A stretch of DNA of 64,000 nt from Nitrosovibrio tenuis (GCF_900109785.1 NZ_FOBH01000001.1:434001-498000); one strand, 5' to 3'. Positions 18,867-30,491 are shown, counted from the stretch's first letter. Numbers and translations are program-made. The notes: generated by a model from the sequence alone, not told the origin.

Positions 18867-19718
18867 TTATTCGATAACCTTGGCCATCCTCTCGCCGAGG
18901 CGGACAGCCCGCGCAGGCGCCCAGAGTGAATTGAAGGCCAATCTATTCTCCGGAAATAGCATGATTACGGTTGAGCCTAGCTGAAACCGGCCCATTTCCT
19001 GACCTTTTTCGAACACCAACTCTTGCGAGCCATATAGCCATTCGCGAACTTCTCCCGGGTGTTGCGGGTTAACGACCCCATGCCACACGGTGGATATACT
19101 GCCGACGATGGTGGCTCCTACCAGGATCATGACAAAGGGGCCGTGCTGCGATTCAAATATGCAAATCACGCGTTCGTTCCGTGCAAAAAGGCTTGGAACG
19201 CCTCGTACTGTAATGGGGTTAACCGAGAATAGCGTGCCCGGAACATGGATCATGCGGGTTAATCGCCCGCTGCAGGGCATATGTACCCGATGGTAGTCCC
19301 TGGGGCTCAGATACACTGTAGCGAAATGGCCGCCGTAAAATTTTTCGGCCAACGCGCCATCACCTCCCACCAGCGCTGTTGCGGAATAGCTTCGCCCTTT
19401 GGCCTGAAATATTTGATCACCCGAAATCACCCCAAGCTGACTTAAAACCCCATCGGCCGGGCAAATATAGTCTGCCTGAGCAATAGGGCGTTTCTCCGAA
19501 AGCAGGGCGCGCGTAAAAAAATCATTGAACGTCCGGTAACTGCGAATATCGGGATTTACGGCCTCATCCATGTTCACGCCGTAATGCTGGACGAACCAGC
19601 GGATAATCAAGGTAGTGAGGCGACCGGCGCTGGCGTTGGCAATGTGTCCAGCCAACACTGTCATTGCCTGTTTAGGCATTAAATATTGAGGCAATACTGA
19701 AAAAAATGCGCTGAACAC
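18867..19718 (-). CDS. psd: Phosphatidylserine decarboxylase proenzyme
   Basis: Psd converts phosphatidylserine to phosphatidylethanolamine at the inner membrane. The 283-residue proenzyme carries the self-cleavage LGST motif near the C-terminus (QLGSTVIMLFP), whose serine becomes the pyruvoyl group, and the family motifs FNDFFTR, ADGVLSQLG and YLSPRDYHRVHMP. The start codon is GTG with AAGGA six bases upstream. It converges on galU with about 150 bases between them, in which no clear terminator was seen. Confidence 0.93.
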   Translation of the reverse strand: MFSAFFSVLPQYLMPKQAMTVLAGHIANASAGRLTTLIIRWFVQHYGVNMDEAVNPDIRSYRTFNDFFTRALLSEKRPIAQADYICPADGVLSQLGVISGDQIFQAKGRSYSATALVGGDGALAEKFYGGHFATVYLSPRDYHRVHMPCSGRLTRMIHVPGTLFSVNPITVRGVPSLFARNERVICIFESQHGPFVMILVGATIVGSISTVWHGVVNPQHPGEVREWLYGSQELVFEKGQEMGRFQLGSTVIMLFPENRLAFNSLWAPARAVRLGERMAKVIE

Positions 19719-19937
19719 TTGAAATCCTTAACAAAAATCCATGAGAGATTATAATTGTTCAGGGGCGTTAAGTCTCGCTTAACCCTTTAAAGGTTGTCGT
19801 TGACATCACCTGGGCCGCGCCAATTTTCCTGAAAGAACGCGTACGGCATGCGGGCATGGCCGCCTGGACACTTCCTCAGCAGTGCCGGGACAAGGCATGC
19901 TACACTGATCTGCCCTACCGACAGCATCACATCCCCT

Positions 19938-22900
19938 ATGACAGAAGCCGACAAAAAGAAATTCGCACCGGGTCCTCTGCTGCCGGACAATTCATCTTAT
20001 GTTCAGCTAACTGGTTCGCCCGATGAAGAAACCACGGAGGAGTCTACCGAGAGAGAAACCGCGCTGTTTCCAATAATAGGGATTGGCGCTTCCGCCGGCG
20101 GGATCGATGCCCTTCAGAGGCTGTTCAAGTTTTTGCCTGCCGGAAAAAATATTGCTTACATCGTTGTATTGCATCTTGCGCCTGACCGACCCAGCTATCT
20201 CGCCGATATTCTGGCGAAGTCCACCCCCATGGCCGTTGTCCAGGTCAAGGAGGATACAGCAGTCGAGCCAGACAAGGTTTATGTCATACCGCCCGGCCAT
20301 TATCTGCTGCTCGATAAAGGTCATTTGCGGCTCGAGGAGATAGCACAACCGCAGCCCTTGCGAAAGGCGATCGACGTTTTATTCACCTCTCTGGCCGAAG
20401 AACTGCAGGAGCGGGCTATTGGTATCGTGCTTACCGGCGCGGAGCATGACGGCACCATTGGCCTCAAGGCGATCAAAGGTGTCGGAGGCATGGTCATGGC
20501 CCAGACGCCCGGTACCGCGCAACATCCCGCCATGCCCGAAAGTGCGGTCGGCACCGGGCTGATGGACTATGTGGTGCCTATCGAGGAGATGGCGCAAACG
20601 CTTGTCCGCTACATTGGTTGCTTGGAATTTTGGCGGCACGGGCTCCTTTCGGCATCGACGGAAGACCAAACACATGCTCTGGAGAACATTGTCGCCCTGC
20701 TGCGTGAGCATGGTAGCGACTTCCGCGGTTATAAAGATGGGATGCTCATGCGCCGCATGAAGCGTCGGATGGCCGTAAAGGGCCTTGAAAATCTGAGTGC
20801 TTATCTTGAGTATCTGAAACAGAGTCCGGAAGAAATCAGGAATCTTAGAAACGACTTGCTGATCAATGTCACCGAATTCTTTCGGGAACCCCAAGCCTGG
20901 CAGGCGCTTGAAGAGACTGTTCTGCCCCGGATCATCCATAACCATGCGCAGGGTGAACCCATACGGGCCTGGGTGGCGGGAGCCGCGACAGGCGAGGAGG
21001 CTTACAGCCTGGGCATCGCCTTGCTTGAGCTGCTTCGACGGGGCAGCCTGAACATTCCCGTAACCATCATCGCGTCCGACCTCGACCCGACAGTGCTTGA
21101 CGCCGCGCGCGCGGGTATTTATTCAGAAGCTATCGCAAATACGTTGGCTCCCGAACTTCTGACCCGATATTTTACACGTCTGGAGGACAATCGATTCAAA
21201 GTGCGCAAAGCTCTGCGCGATTCGGTACTCTTTTCCCAGCACAACCTTATCGCTGATCCCCCATTTTCCCGCATGGATCTGATCAGTTGCCGCAATTTGC
21301 TGATCTATCTGAAGCCAGAGGTACAGGATCGCCTGCTCAGAATGTTTCACTTTGCTCTACAGCCCGGAGGTTACCTGTTCCTCGGCAAGTCCGAGACGGT
21401 TGCGGCACATAACGAACTCTTCAAGCCACTTTCAAAGCAGTTTCGTCTTTACCAGGCGGCTGGAACCTCACGCAAACAACCGATCAGGCTGCCGTTGATA
21501 AACGGTATGTCGACGACCGCAGTGGACGGCGAGATGCGGGAGGCTCAACCGCGGCGTGGAGAATATGCCGATCTAGTGCGCGAGCTGTTGCTGCAGCAGC
21601 GTTCGACCGCCGCGGTGCTCATTGACCGGGATTCGCAAGTGCTCTATTTCTACGGTCCCACCAAGGATTTTCTCGTGCAGCCGGAAGGCACCGTCACACG
21701 CGATTTATTATCGATGGCATCGGATAGCCTGCGTATTGCACTTCGCACGGTCACTCATGCTGTCCGCGCTGAGGGCAATGGTCGAGAAGTTGTGCTTGAG
21801 CGTGCGCCGGATGAGAACCGGCAATTGCATATCAGAGCCGTCAGGGCGGATCATGAGGATCACGGTCTTGTACTGGTGACGTTCGAGTATGAAGCATTGA
21901 TTGCAGTAGGGAATCAAGCGGGGCTCGATTCCGAGGCGTGGACCAGACGACAATTGCAGGACGATCTGTGGGCCTCGCAACGAAATCTTGAAGCCACCAT
22001 TCAAGCACTCGAAGCAGCTAATGAAGAATTGCATATCGCCAATGAAGAGGCGATGTCAATGAACGAGGAACTTCAATCGGCCAACGAGGAATTGGAGACC
22101 TCAAAAGAGGAGCTGGCGACCGTTAACAATGATCTGGACCGCACTATCGCTGAATTGCGCACAACGAATGAGGATATTCTCAATTTATTGGCGAGCAACG
22201 ATTTGCCAACCCTGTTTCTTGACAGCGCGTTGTGCATAAAACGGTTCACCCCCGCATCCCACAGGCTTTTCCGCCTGATTGCCTCGGACATCGGCCGCCC
22301 GATAAGCGATTTCGCACTCAGGATCGAGCCAGGGGATCTGGAAACGGTTGCCAGAGGGGTTCAGATTTCGGGCTCGACGGTGGAAACAGAAGTTCATACC
22401 CCGAAGGGGAACTTCTATTTACGGCGGGTGCTGCCCTATCGTACCGTGGAAGACCGCATTGAAGGTGCGGTGATCACATTTATCCCTATTGATGCGCTGA
22501 AGCAGGCGGAATCCGAAGTCAGGGAAAGTAAAAAATTTAGAGATCTGGCGGATACAGCGCCTGTGTTCATCTGGATCAGCGGTTTGGGGGGCAAGCTCGA
22601 ATTTGTGAATCGCCGTTTTGTTAACGAGACAGGACGATCAGCGGAAAGCCTGCTCGGCACCGGATGGCAAGAGCTTGCCCAACCCGACGATTTATCGGCT
22701 TACCTGGCCGCGTGCTCAACTGCGGAGGCCACTCTCGATGGGTATGACCGGGAATTGAGATTGCGCAAAGTGGACGGCGGCTATAGCTGGATGCGTTTCG
22801 TGGGCGCACCCCGTTTTGAACGCGGGCATCTGGTAGGGTTTGTTGGGTCCAGTGTCGATATTCAGTATCACAAGAATGCCGAGGAACAGTTGCGTAACGT

Positions 22901-24014
22901 TGACCGGCGCAAGGATGAGTTTCTTGCCATGCTGGGACACGAGCTTCGCAATCCGCTCTCTCCCATCCGCAACGCCGCCGAGGCACTGAGTTTCGTAAAA
23001 TCTGACGACAAACGTCTCACATGGGCAAGAGAAACGATCACTCGGCAGGTCGACCATATGACGCGCCTGGTGGAGGATCTGCTTGACGTCGCCAGGTTCA
23101 CTCGGGGCACCTTGATACTGCGGAGGGAAACGGTAGATCTGTCTGTGGTTATACATCACGCCGTGGAATCGACCAGGGTGTTGATAGAGGCTCGACGGCA
23201 CCATTTCAGCGTTACAATGGACGATGAGCCCCTTATTGTGAGTGGAGATGCCGTCCGGTTGACCCAGATCATCGAGAACCTGCTCACCAATGCAGCCAAG
23301 TTCACCAACGATGGCGGCAAGATTGCGCTGTCTGCCCGCCGCGAAGGCGATGAGGTCGTTATCTCGGTCACAGATAACGGTATAGGCATTCCCTCGCGCG
23401 TGCTGCCGAAGATTTTCGAGCTTTATATGCAAGAAGAACGAGCCTTCGGAAAAACCGGTAGTGGGCTGGGGATCGGGCTTGCGCTGGTATCTCAGCTTGT
23501 CACCCTGCACGGTGGCGCAATCACGGCATATAGCAAGGGGCCCGGTCAGGGAAGCGAGTTTGTTCTTCGGCTCCCATTGGCTGATACCCAGACCGTGCCG
23601 AAGGCGATGTCGGTGCTAGCACCTGGCTCCGGAACAGGGGGAGCAGGACGTATTCTTGTTGTGGATGACAACGTGGATAGCGCCGATGCGATGGCCATGC
23701 TGTTGGGCTTGTATGGATATGAGGTACGGAAAGCATATGATTTCGCTACCGCGGTAAGCGAAGCGAGCTCATTTGTTCCGCACGTCGCGCTACTCGATTT
23801 GAGCAGACCCGAACCGGATGGGTTGAGAATCGCCAGCCAATTTCATCAGATGGGAGAAACAAAAAAAACGGTATTGATCGCAGTCAGCGGTTATGGACGA
23901 CCTGATGATTTTGAGCGAACCAGTAAAGCGGGCTTCGCACATCATCTGGTCAAGCCGGTTGAGCCCGAAACGATACATAAACTGATCAAGTCATTGATAT
24001 CGAATGGCAGTTAG
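19938..24014 (+). CDS. CheB-CheR-PAS-histidine kinase-receiver hybrid protein
   Basis: A 1358-residue multi-domain signalling protein. In order: CheB methylesterase (about 25-215; GASAGG, LHLAPDRPS, AEHDGT catalytic Ser/His/Asp), CheR methyltransferase (about 230-500; ATGEEAYSLG for SAM, LISCRNLLIY), a coiled coil rich in NEEL repeats (about 670-760), two PAS domains (about 760-980), HisKA/HATPase (H1001 in MLGHELRNPL; DNGIGIP, GSGLGIGLALV) and a receiver (VDDN; D1287). I chose ATG 19938; an in-frame ATG at 19848 is also possible and neither has a good ribosome binding site. No che or flagellar genes are nearby, so a non-chemotaxis role is likely, but input and target are unknown. Confidence 0.88.
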   Translation: MTEADKKKFAPGPLLPDNSSYVQLTGSPDEETTEESTERETALFPIIGIGASAGGIDALQRLFKFLPAGKNIAYIVVLHLAPDRPSYLADILAKSTPMAVVQVKEDTAVEPDKVYVIPPGHYLLLDKGHLRLEEIAQPQPLRKAIDVLFTSLAEELQERAIGIVLTGAEHDGTIGLKAIKGVGGMVMAQTPGTAQHPAMPESAVGTGLMDYVVPIEEMAQTLVRYIGCLEFWRHGLLSASTEDQTHALENIVALLREHGSDFRGYKDGMLMRRMKRRMAVKGLENLSAYLEYLKQSPEEIRNLRNDLLINVTEFFREPQAWQALEETVLPRIIHNHAQGEPIRAWVAGAATGEEAYSLGIALLELLRRGSLNIPVTIIASDLDPTVLDAARAGIYSEAIANTLAPELLTRYFTRLEDNRFKVRKALRDSVLFSQHNLIADPPFSRMDLISCRNLLIYLKPEVQDRLLRMFHFALQPGGYLFLGKSETVAAHNELFKPLSKQFRLYQAAGTSRKQPIRLPLINGMSTTAVDGEMREAQPRRGEYADLVRELLLQQRSTAAVLIDRDSQVLYFYGPTKDFLVQPEGTVTRDLLSMASDSLRIALRTVTHAVRAEGNGREVVLERAPDENRQLHIRAVRADHEDHGLVLVTFEYEALIAVGNQAGLDSEAWTRRQLQDDLWASQRNLEATIQALEAANEELHIANEEAMSMNEELQSANEELETSKEELATVNNDLDRTIAELRTTNEDILNLLASNDLPTLFLDSALCIKRFTPASHRLFRLIASDIGRPISDFALRIEPGDLETVARGVQISGSTVETEVHTPKGNFYLRRVLPYRTVEDRIEGAVITFIPIDALKQAESEVRESKKFRDLADTAPVFIWISGLGGKLEFVNRRFVNETGRSAESLLGTGWQELAQPDDLSAYLAACSTAEATLDGYDRELRLRKVDGGYSWMRFVGAPRFERGHLVGFVGSSVDIQYHKNAEEQLRNVDRRKDEFLAMLGHELRNPLSPIRNAAEALSFVKSDDKRLTWARETITRQVDHMTRLVEDLLDVARFTRGTLILRRETVDLSVVIHHAVESTRVLIEARRHHFSVTMDDEPLIVSGDAVRLTQIIENLLTNAAKFTNDGGKIALSARREGDEVVISVTDNGIGIPSRVLPKIFELYMQEERAFGKTGSGLGIGLALVSQLVTLHGGAITAYSKGPGQGSEFVLRLPLADTQTVPKAMSVLAPGSGTGGAGRILVVDDNVDSADAMAMLLGLYGYEVRKAYDFATAVSEASSFVPHVALLDLSRPEPDGLRIASQFHQMGETKKTVLIAVSGYGRPDDFERTSKAGFAHHLVKPVEPETIHKLIKSLISNGS

Positions 24015-24070
24015 GAAATCCCCGAATGAGTTTCCGTGTCCCGCGTTCAGAGGTGTTTATTCAGAAGCGT

Positions 24071-25924
24071 CTAGACAGCTGAAATTTTAACCGGGTCCAT
24101 TGTATCGTCGGACTTTTGCCCGATATCGTCCGTCAATCGCAATCCGATCTGTTCTTGTCTCTGCTGGAGCTCCCACATGTGGGCATAAGCACCGTTGGCC
24201 GCCAGCAATTGCCGGTGTATGCCGCGTTCGACAATATGGCCTTTGTCCATAACCAGAATCTCGTCGGCCTCTACGATAGTGGATAACCGATGGGCAATTG
24301 TCAGGGTGGTGCGATTCGCGGCGATACGCTTCAATTCTGTTTGAATCGCTTTTTCCGATTTCGAGTCCAGTGCCGACGTCGCTTCGTCGAACACCAGGAT
24401 TTTGGGGTTTTTCAAAATTGCACGGGCGATTGCGACACGCTGTTTTTCGCCGCCTGAAAGTTTTAATCCACGTTCGCCCACGGTCGTGTCGTACTTATCT
24501 GGCAGGCTCTCAATGAAGTCATGGATATGCGCGGCTTTTGCCGCCGCGATGACCTCGTCTTGAGTCGCCTCAGGACGGCCATAGACGATATTGTAATAAA
24601 TGCTGTCATTGAACAGGACGGAGTCTTGTGGAACGATTCCGATGGCCGCTCGGAGGCTTTTCTGCGTGACGTTTTTGATATCCTGGCTGTTTATCAGAAT
24701 CCGGCCTGAGGTTGTGTCGTAGAAGCGGAATAGCAAACGCGCCAGCGTTGACTTGCCCGATCCACTATGGCCCACCACCGCGACATTACGGCCGGGAGGG
24801 ATATCGAAGCTGATATTGAACAGAATCTGGCGACTGGGCTCATAATTGAAGTTAACCCGCTCGAAGCGAATACCCGCGTCCGCCACCACGAGGTCAAACG
24901 CGTCCGGGTCGTCCTTGATCTCCTCATTCTCGGCTAAAAGGCTGAACATCTTTTCCATGTCCGCCAGCGAGTGCTTTATTTCGCGATAAACAAACCCCAG
25001 AAAATGCAGGGGCATATACAGTTGCAACATAAACGCATTGATCAGTACCAGGTCGCCTAAAGACATAGTGCCCTGGATGACTCCGTCCGCCGCCAGCGAC
25101 AGCAGCAGGGTGATCCCCACCGCAATGATAGCGCTCTGGCCCGAATTGAGGAGGGCAAGCGACGTCTGGTTGCGGACCGCCGCCACCTCCCAATTTCGCA
25201 TATGCTCGTCGTAGCGCCGTGTTTCCCACGCTTCATTGCCAAAATACTTGACTGTTTCGTAATTCAAAAGGCTATCAATTGCCTGGGTGTTCGCCTTTGA
25301 ATCCATGTCATTCATGGTGCGGCGAAAAATCATGCGCCATTCGGTGACGATCAGCGTGAGGGCGATATAGGCGGCTAACGTGCCAAATACGACCACCGAA
25401 AACCAGATGCTGTATCGGGAAATAAGGATTGCCGCCACTAAACCGATTTCCAGCAGCGTCGGCAAAATATTGAACAGCATGAAGTTAAGCAGAAAAGAAA
25501 TGCCGCGCGTTCCCCGCTCGATATCGCGTGATACCCCGCCGGTCTGGCGCTGGAGGTGGAAGCGCAGCGACAGCGCATGCAAGTGACCGAACACCTTGAT
25601 CGCGACCCGGCGGATCGCACGCTGCGTAACTTTCGCGAACACGGCATCGCGCAGTTCGCCGAATAGCGTACTGCACAGGCGTAACGCACCGTAACCGGCC
25701 AACAACAGAAGCGGTAAGGCCAGCAGGGCGCGGGGGCGGTCGAGACCGTCGATAATCTCTTTCAGAATCAGCGGTACGCCCACATTGGCAAGCTTGGCCA
25801 TGACCAGGAGTGCCAACGCCGCAATCACCCTGCCTTTATATTCCCATAGATAAGGTAATAGGAAGTGAATGGTTTTCCAGTCGTTCCGGTTGGCTGGTGG
25901 TTTTTCCAAGCGGGTTGGACGCAT
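24071..25924 (-). CDS. Atm1-like ABC exporter
   Basis: A 617-residue half-transporter with a six-helix membrane domain (about 25-330) and an ATPase domain (about 360-600: Walker A GHSGSGKS, signature LSGGEKQR, Walker B ILVFDEATSALD, H-loop IAHRLSTI). The membrane domain has the Atm1/ABCB7 features NDMDSKANTQAIDSLLNYETVKYFGNE. Family members export glutathione-linked sulfur or metal conjugates and support iron-sulfur or heavy-metal homeostasis. It acts as a homodimer in the inner membrane. It follows cbbX on the same strand, but a strong terminator at 26029-26060 separates them, so it is probably transcribed alone. Confidence 0.85.
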   Translation of the reverse strand: MRPTRLEKPPANRNDWKTIHFLLPYLWEYKGRVIAALALLVMAKLANVGVPLILKEIIDGLDRPRALLALPLLLLAGYGALRLCSTLFGELRDAVFAKVTQRAIRRVAIKVFGHLHALSLRFHLQRQTGGVSRDIERGTRGISFLLNFMLFNILPTLLEIGLVAAILISRYSIWFSVVVFGTLAAYIALTLIVTEWRMIFRRTMNDMDSKANTQAIDSLLNYETVKYFGNEAWETRRYDEHMRNWEVAAVRNQTSLALLNSGQSAIIAVGITLLLSLAADGVIQGTMSLGDLVLINAFMLQLYMPLHFLGFVYREIKHSLADMEKMFSLLAENEEIKDDPDAFDLVVADAGIRFERVNFNYEPSRQILFNISFDIPPGRNVAVVGHSGSGKSTLARLLFRFYDTTSGRILINSQDIKNVTQKSLRAAIGIVPQDSVLFNDSIYYNIVYGRPEATQDEVIAAAKAAHIHDFIESLPDKYDTTVGERGLKLSGGEKQRVAIARAILKNPKILVFDEATSALDSKSEKAIQTELKRIAANRTTLTIAHRLSTIVEADEILVMDKGHIVERGIHRQLLAANGAYAHMWELQQRQEQIGLRLTDDIGQKSDDTMDPVKISAV

Positions 25925-26028
25925 AAGTTAAGTCCCGGGTGGTTTATGGATTTATCGATGAAATCAGAATGAGAACAGTATGGCGCACCTATTTTTATCA
26001 TGGCGCAGCAAATAGGTTATTGTGTCGC

Positions 26029-26060
26029 AAAAAAAAACGGGCGCCCACACCTGGGCGCCC
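26029..26060 (-). terminator. Rho-independent terminator of the cbbLSX operon
   Basis: GGGCGCCCA (26039-26047) and TGGGCGCCC (26052-26060) form a perfect 9-bp GC-rich stem with a 4-base loop; on the minus strand it is followed, one base later, by nine T's (26029-26037). This is a strong terminator after cbbX. Confidence 0.93.
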
Positions 26061-26155
26061 ATCATTGATACGTCAATTTCAGCTAGTGGCTTTTTCCGAT
26101 CGGGATCATGGAAAGCTTTGCATCAAGTATATTTTTCCAGAGCCATCATATCAAA

Positions 26156-27109
26156 TCAGCTGGCCGATAACAGCTCGTTCGCACCCTCATCACCATCCAG
26201 ATCAACCGCACCTTCTTTGAATACGCGGCTTGCGCGGATGTCCTCGGCCTCGATAGTCATCAGGTCAATACGCGAAAGATTTTTACGTGCCCCCTCGAAC
26301 AAGCGATTGGCCTGCCGCAGCCGCGCCCGATCAAGGGCGTTGCGAACGGAGCGGGCATTGGCGAAATGATCCATTTTCATTCTTAGCCGGATATATTCCC
26401 CAAAAGCCTTCTCGCCCTCGGGACTAAAGCGGTAATTCTGCGCAGCCAGCATGAGTTTGGCTATAGCAACCAATTCATCGGCGCTATAGTCGGGGAAGTC
26501 GATATGATGGGCGATACGCGAACGCATGCCCGGATTACTGCGGAAGAATTTTTCCATACGGTCTTTATAGCCCGCAAGAATTACAACCAGATCTTCCCGA
26601 TTGTTTTCCATCGTCTGCAATAAAATTTCTATCGATTCCGCGCCGTAATCGCGTTCGTTCTCGGGTTTGTAGAGGTAATAGGCCTCATCGATGAAAAGCA
26701 CCCCTCCCATCGCTTTCTTCAGCACCTCCTTGGTCTTGGGTGCAGTATGGCCGATATATTGACCCACCAGATCGTCGCGCGTAACGGAGACAAGATGCCC
26801 TTCACGCACGTAACCCAGGCGGTGCAGTATTTCGGACATGCGTAGCGCCACCGTAGTCTTCCCAGTGCCCGGGTTGCCGGTAAAACTCATATGCAGACTT
26901 GGCGCTCCGGCGGTGAGATCCAATTTCTTGCGCACGCGATCCACGAGTAATAACGCGGCTGTCTCACGGATGCGGGTTTTCACGGGTTTCAAGCCAATCA
27001 ATTCAAGATCAAGCTTATCCAGCACTTCCTTGATGTTGGAAGTGCGAAATTCGGCGTCCAGATCAACTGAACTATTATCAGAGGGTAGGGGTTCCGGATG
27101 ATTTTTCAC
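26156..27109 (-). CDS. cbbX: CbbX, red-type RuBisCO activase
   Basis: CbbX is the AAA+ ring that uses ATP to pull the C-terminal tail of red-type RuBisCO large subunits and release inhibitory sugar phosphates. The 317 residues show Walker [10 protein letters not shown], Walker [13 protein letters not shown], the pore-region YIGHTAPKT, sensor/arginine residues in [17 protein letters not shown], and the N-terminal [17 protein letters not shown]. The start is GTG with only a weak ribosome binding site. It lies 186 bases after cbbS on the same strand, past a stem-loop that may tune its expression. Confidence 0.95.
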   Translation of the reverse strand: MKNHPEPLPSDNSSVDLDAEFRTSNIKEVLDKLDLELIGLKPVKTRIRETAALLLVDRVRKKLDLTAGAPSLHMSFTGNPGTGKTTVALRMSEILHRLGYVREGHLVSVTRDDLVGQYIGHTAPKTKEVLKKAMGGVLFIDEAYYLYKPENERDYGAESIEILLQTMENNREDLVVILAGYKDRMEKFFRSNPGMRSRIAHHIDFPDYSADELVAIAKLMLAAQNYRFSPEGEKAFGEYIRLRMKMDHFANARSVRNALDRARLRQANRLFEGARKNLSRIDLMTIEAEDIRASRVFKEGAVDLDGDEGANELLSAS

Positions 27110-27262
27110 GTTTGATCCACACGATAAAGCGCGTAAGCGTATTCGATACGTGCTTTGGAGTTTTAATTCAAGAAAACGGGCTTACACAGCGAATTCACGA
27201 TCAGGCATAGATAAATGCAGCAGTGTGGTTTATCACACGATTCACCCATGCCCCGGATTGGG

Positions 27263-27285
27263 CCCCTTCCCCGAAAGGGAAGGGG
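27263..27285 (-). repeat. Stem-loop between cbbS and cbbX
   Basis: CCCCTTCCC (27263-27271) and GGGAAGGGG (27277-27285) make a perfect 9-bp stem with a 5-base loop. No T-run follows on the minus strand, so full termination is unlikely; mRNA stabilisation of cbbLS or partial attenuation before cbbX is plausible. Confidence 0.65.
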
Positions 27286-27295
27286 ATAGCCTTCA

Positions 27296-27730
27296 TTAAT
27301 ATCGTTCAGCTTCCGGTTTGTCGGCTGCGTAGGAATGAATGGTGTAGCGAATGTTGCGACCATCCACCTCCTGGCGATCCAACCTAAAGCCCGGCTCTGT
27401 CTTGGGACGGTTGACGATATATGACATGGTTGGACTCTCCACGCCACGCGTCGAGTTGAACGCTGTTACCCGGATATAATGATTCGGGTATGTTTTACGG
27501 CAGTCATTGATCTCCGCCAGAATGCCGGCGGGATCCTTCAAGTCAAACATCGGGTTCCCGAACATTTCCCAGTATGTGTTGCGCGGATGCGGATCGTCGG
27601 TGTATTCGATACCTATTGCCCAGCCGTTCTTCAGCGCATACTTGATTTGCGCCGAGATTTGCTTATCCGTCAGCGGCGGCAGAAAAGAGAATTGCCCTTG
27701 CGTGAGACGGTTTTGAAAATTGGTCATCAT
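27296..27730 (-). CDS. cbbS: RuBisCO small subunit, red-type (form IC)
   Basis: The small subunit completes the L8S8 RuBisCO hexadecamer. The start at ATG 27730 (or the adjacent 27727) follows AAGGAG by about ten bases and gives the family N-terminus TNFQNRLTQGQFSFLPPLTD. GWAIGIEYTDDPHPRNTYWEMFG is conserved in red-type small subunits, and the C-terminal extension (GRNIRYTIHSYA) forms the beta-hairpins that fill the central pore in red-type enzymes. It follows cbbL by 23 bases. Confidence 0.95.
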   Translation of the reverse strand: MMTNFQNRLTQGQFSFLPPLTDKQISAQIKYALKNGWAIGIEYTDDPHPRNTYWEMFGNPMFDLKDPAGILAEINDCRKTYPNHYIRVTAFNSTRGVESPTMSYIVNRPKTEPGFRLDRQEVDGRNIRYTIHSYAADKPEAERY

Positions 27731-27753
27731 AGTGTAGTTTCTCCTTGTGCGGG

Positions 27754-29318
<1,565 letters not shown>

Positions 29319-29367
29319 TATTTACCTTATACATGAATGCTCAAAATCCGCCTGGGCAAAAACGGCT

Positions 29368-30291
29368 ATGCTCCATATCACCCTGAGACAGCTAAAGGTT
29401 TTCGAGTCGGTTGCGCGCAATCTGAGCTTTTCGCGCGCCGCCGAGGAACTCTACCTGACCCAACCCGCCGTATCGATGCAAATCAAGCAACTGGAGGATA
29501 ACATTGATTTGCCTCTTTTCGAGCAGATGGGCAAGAGAATCTATCTAACGGATGCCGGGCACGAGCTATACCATTACAGCCGCGCCATTTCCCAACAATT
29601 GGCCGACATGGAGCTTGCGCTGGATGAGTTGAAAGGTCTGGAAAGGGGGAAACTCAATATCTCGGTGGTAAGCACCGCCAATTATTTCGCTCCTCATCTA
29701 TTGGCCAAGTTTTGCCAGCGTTATAGCGGCGTTACCGTAAGCCTGAATGTTTCCAACCGGGAAACCGTATTAAGACAATTAGCCGATAATGTGATCGATC
29801 TTGCCATCATGGGTCAGCCACCCGATGACCTGGATATTGCCAATGAATCTTTCATGGAAAATCCCTTAGTGGTTATTGCCCCACCGGATCATCCGTTATG
29901 CAAGGTGCGCGACATTCCCGTACAGCAATTAGAGCAGGAAACTTTCCTGGTGCGCGAGCCAGGCTCAGGTACTCGTGGAGCGATGGAGCGGTTTTTTTTG
30001 GCACATCATATTTCCCTCAACAGGGGAATGGAAACGGATACGAGCGAGGCCATCAAGCAGGCGGTTCAGGCGGGGATGGGACTCGGCATCATGTCGTTGC
30101 ATACCGCTGAATTGGAGCTTGAAACGAAACGGCTCAAAATTCTTGATGTGCAGGACTTTCCGATCATGCGCCATTGGCATATCGTTCATCGAAAGAACAA
30201 ACGTCTTTCGAGCGTAGCACAAGCATTCAGGGAATTTTTGTTGAAAGAGGCGCGTGGACTAATGCCGCAGGTCGCAGGGGCGAGGAACTGA
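29368..30291 (+). CDS. cbbR: CbbR, LysR-type regulator of the RuBisCO operon
   Basis: A 307-residue LysR-family protein. The N-terminal winged helix (TLRQLKVFESVARNLSFSRAAEELYLTQPAVSMQIKQLE) binds DNA and the C-terminal domain (about 90-300) binds an effector metabolite. Sequence (GRLNIS-type linker, VREPGSGTRGAMERFF) and divergent placement from cbbL identify it as CbbR, which activates cbb genes in response to carbon and redox metabolites. The 144-base shared intergenic region holds the candidate binding dyad. Confidence 0.92.
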   Translation: MLHITLRQLKVFESVARNLSFSRAAEELYLTQPAVSMQIKQLEDNIDLPLFEQMGKRIYLTDAGHELYHYSRAISQQLADMELALDELKGLERGKLNISVVSTANYFAPHLLAKFCQRYSGVTVSLNVSNRETVLRQLADNVIDLAIMGQPPDDLDIANESFMENPLVVIAPPDHPLCKVRDIPVQQLEQETFLVREPGSGTRGAMERFFLAHHISLNRGMETDTSEAIKQAVQAGMGLGIMSLHTAELELETKRLKILDVQDFPIMRHWHIVHRKNKRLSSVAQAFREFLLKEARGLMPQVAGARN

Positions 30292-30358
30292 TAGATACAT
30301 GATTATTATTTTAAGCTTCCTCCGGAGATTCGCGGGCATCCGAGATACGAGGCATCGA

Positions 30359-30485
30359 TCAAGCTGGCGACCACCCTCCGCCTAAAACCTTATAGAGCTG
30401 CACGACGGATATCAGATGCAGGCGGGTCGCCGTGAGAGGCAAATTCGATATCGAACAGAGGTTGGGGAGCACCACGACAATCAGA
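30359..30485 (-). pseudogene. Remnant of an outer-membrane efflux protein gene (C-terminal end)
   Basis: Right after the RND gene stop, the minus strand encodes a start-less fragment ending LPLTATRLHLISVVQLYKVLGGGWSPA-stop. It aligns with the C-terminus of the intact outer-membrane protein encoded at 35263-36693 (FALTATRRLHLASIIQLYKALGGGWTPG), and the DNA upstream (LFDIEFAS in another frame) also matches, showing a small frameshift. It is what is left of the third gene of this efflux operon. Confidence 0.75.
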
Positions 30486-30491
30486 TGCAGA

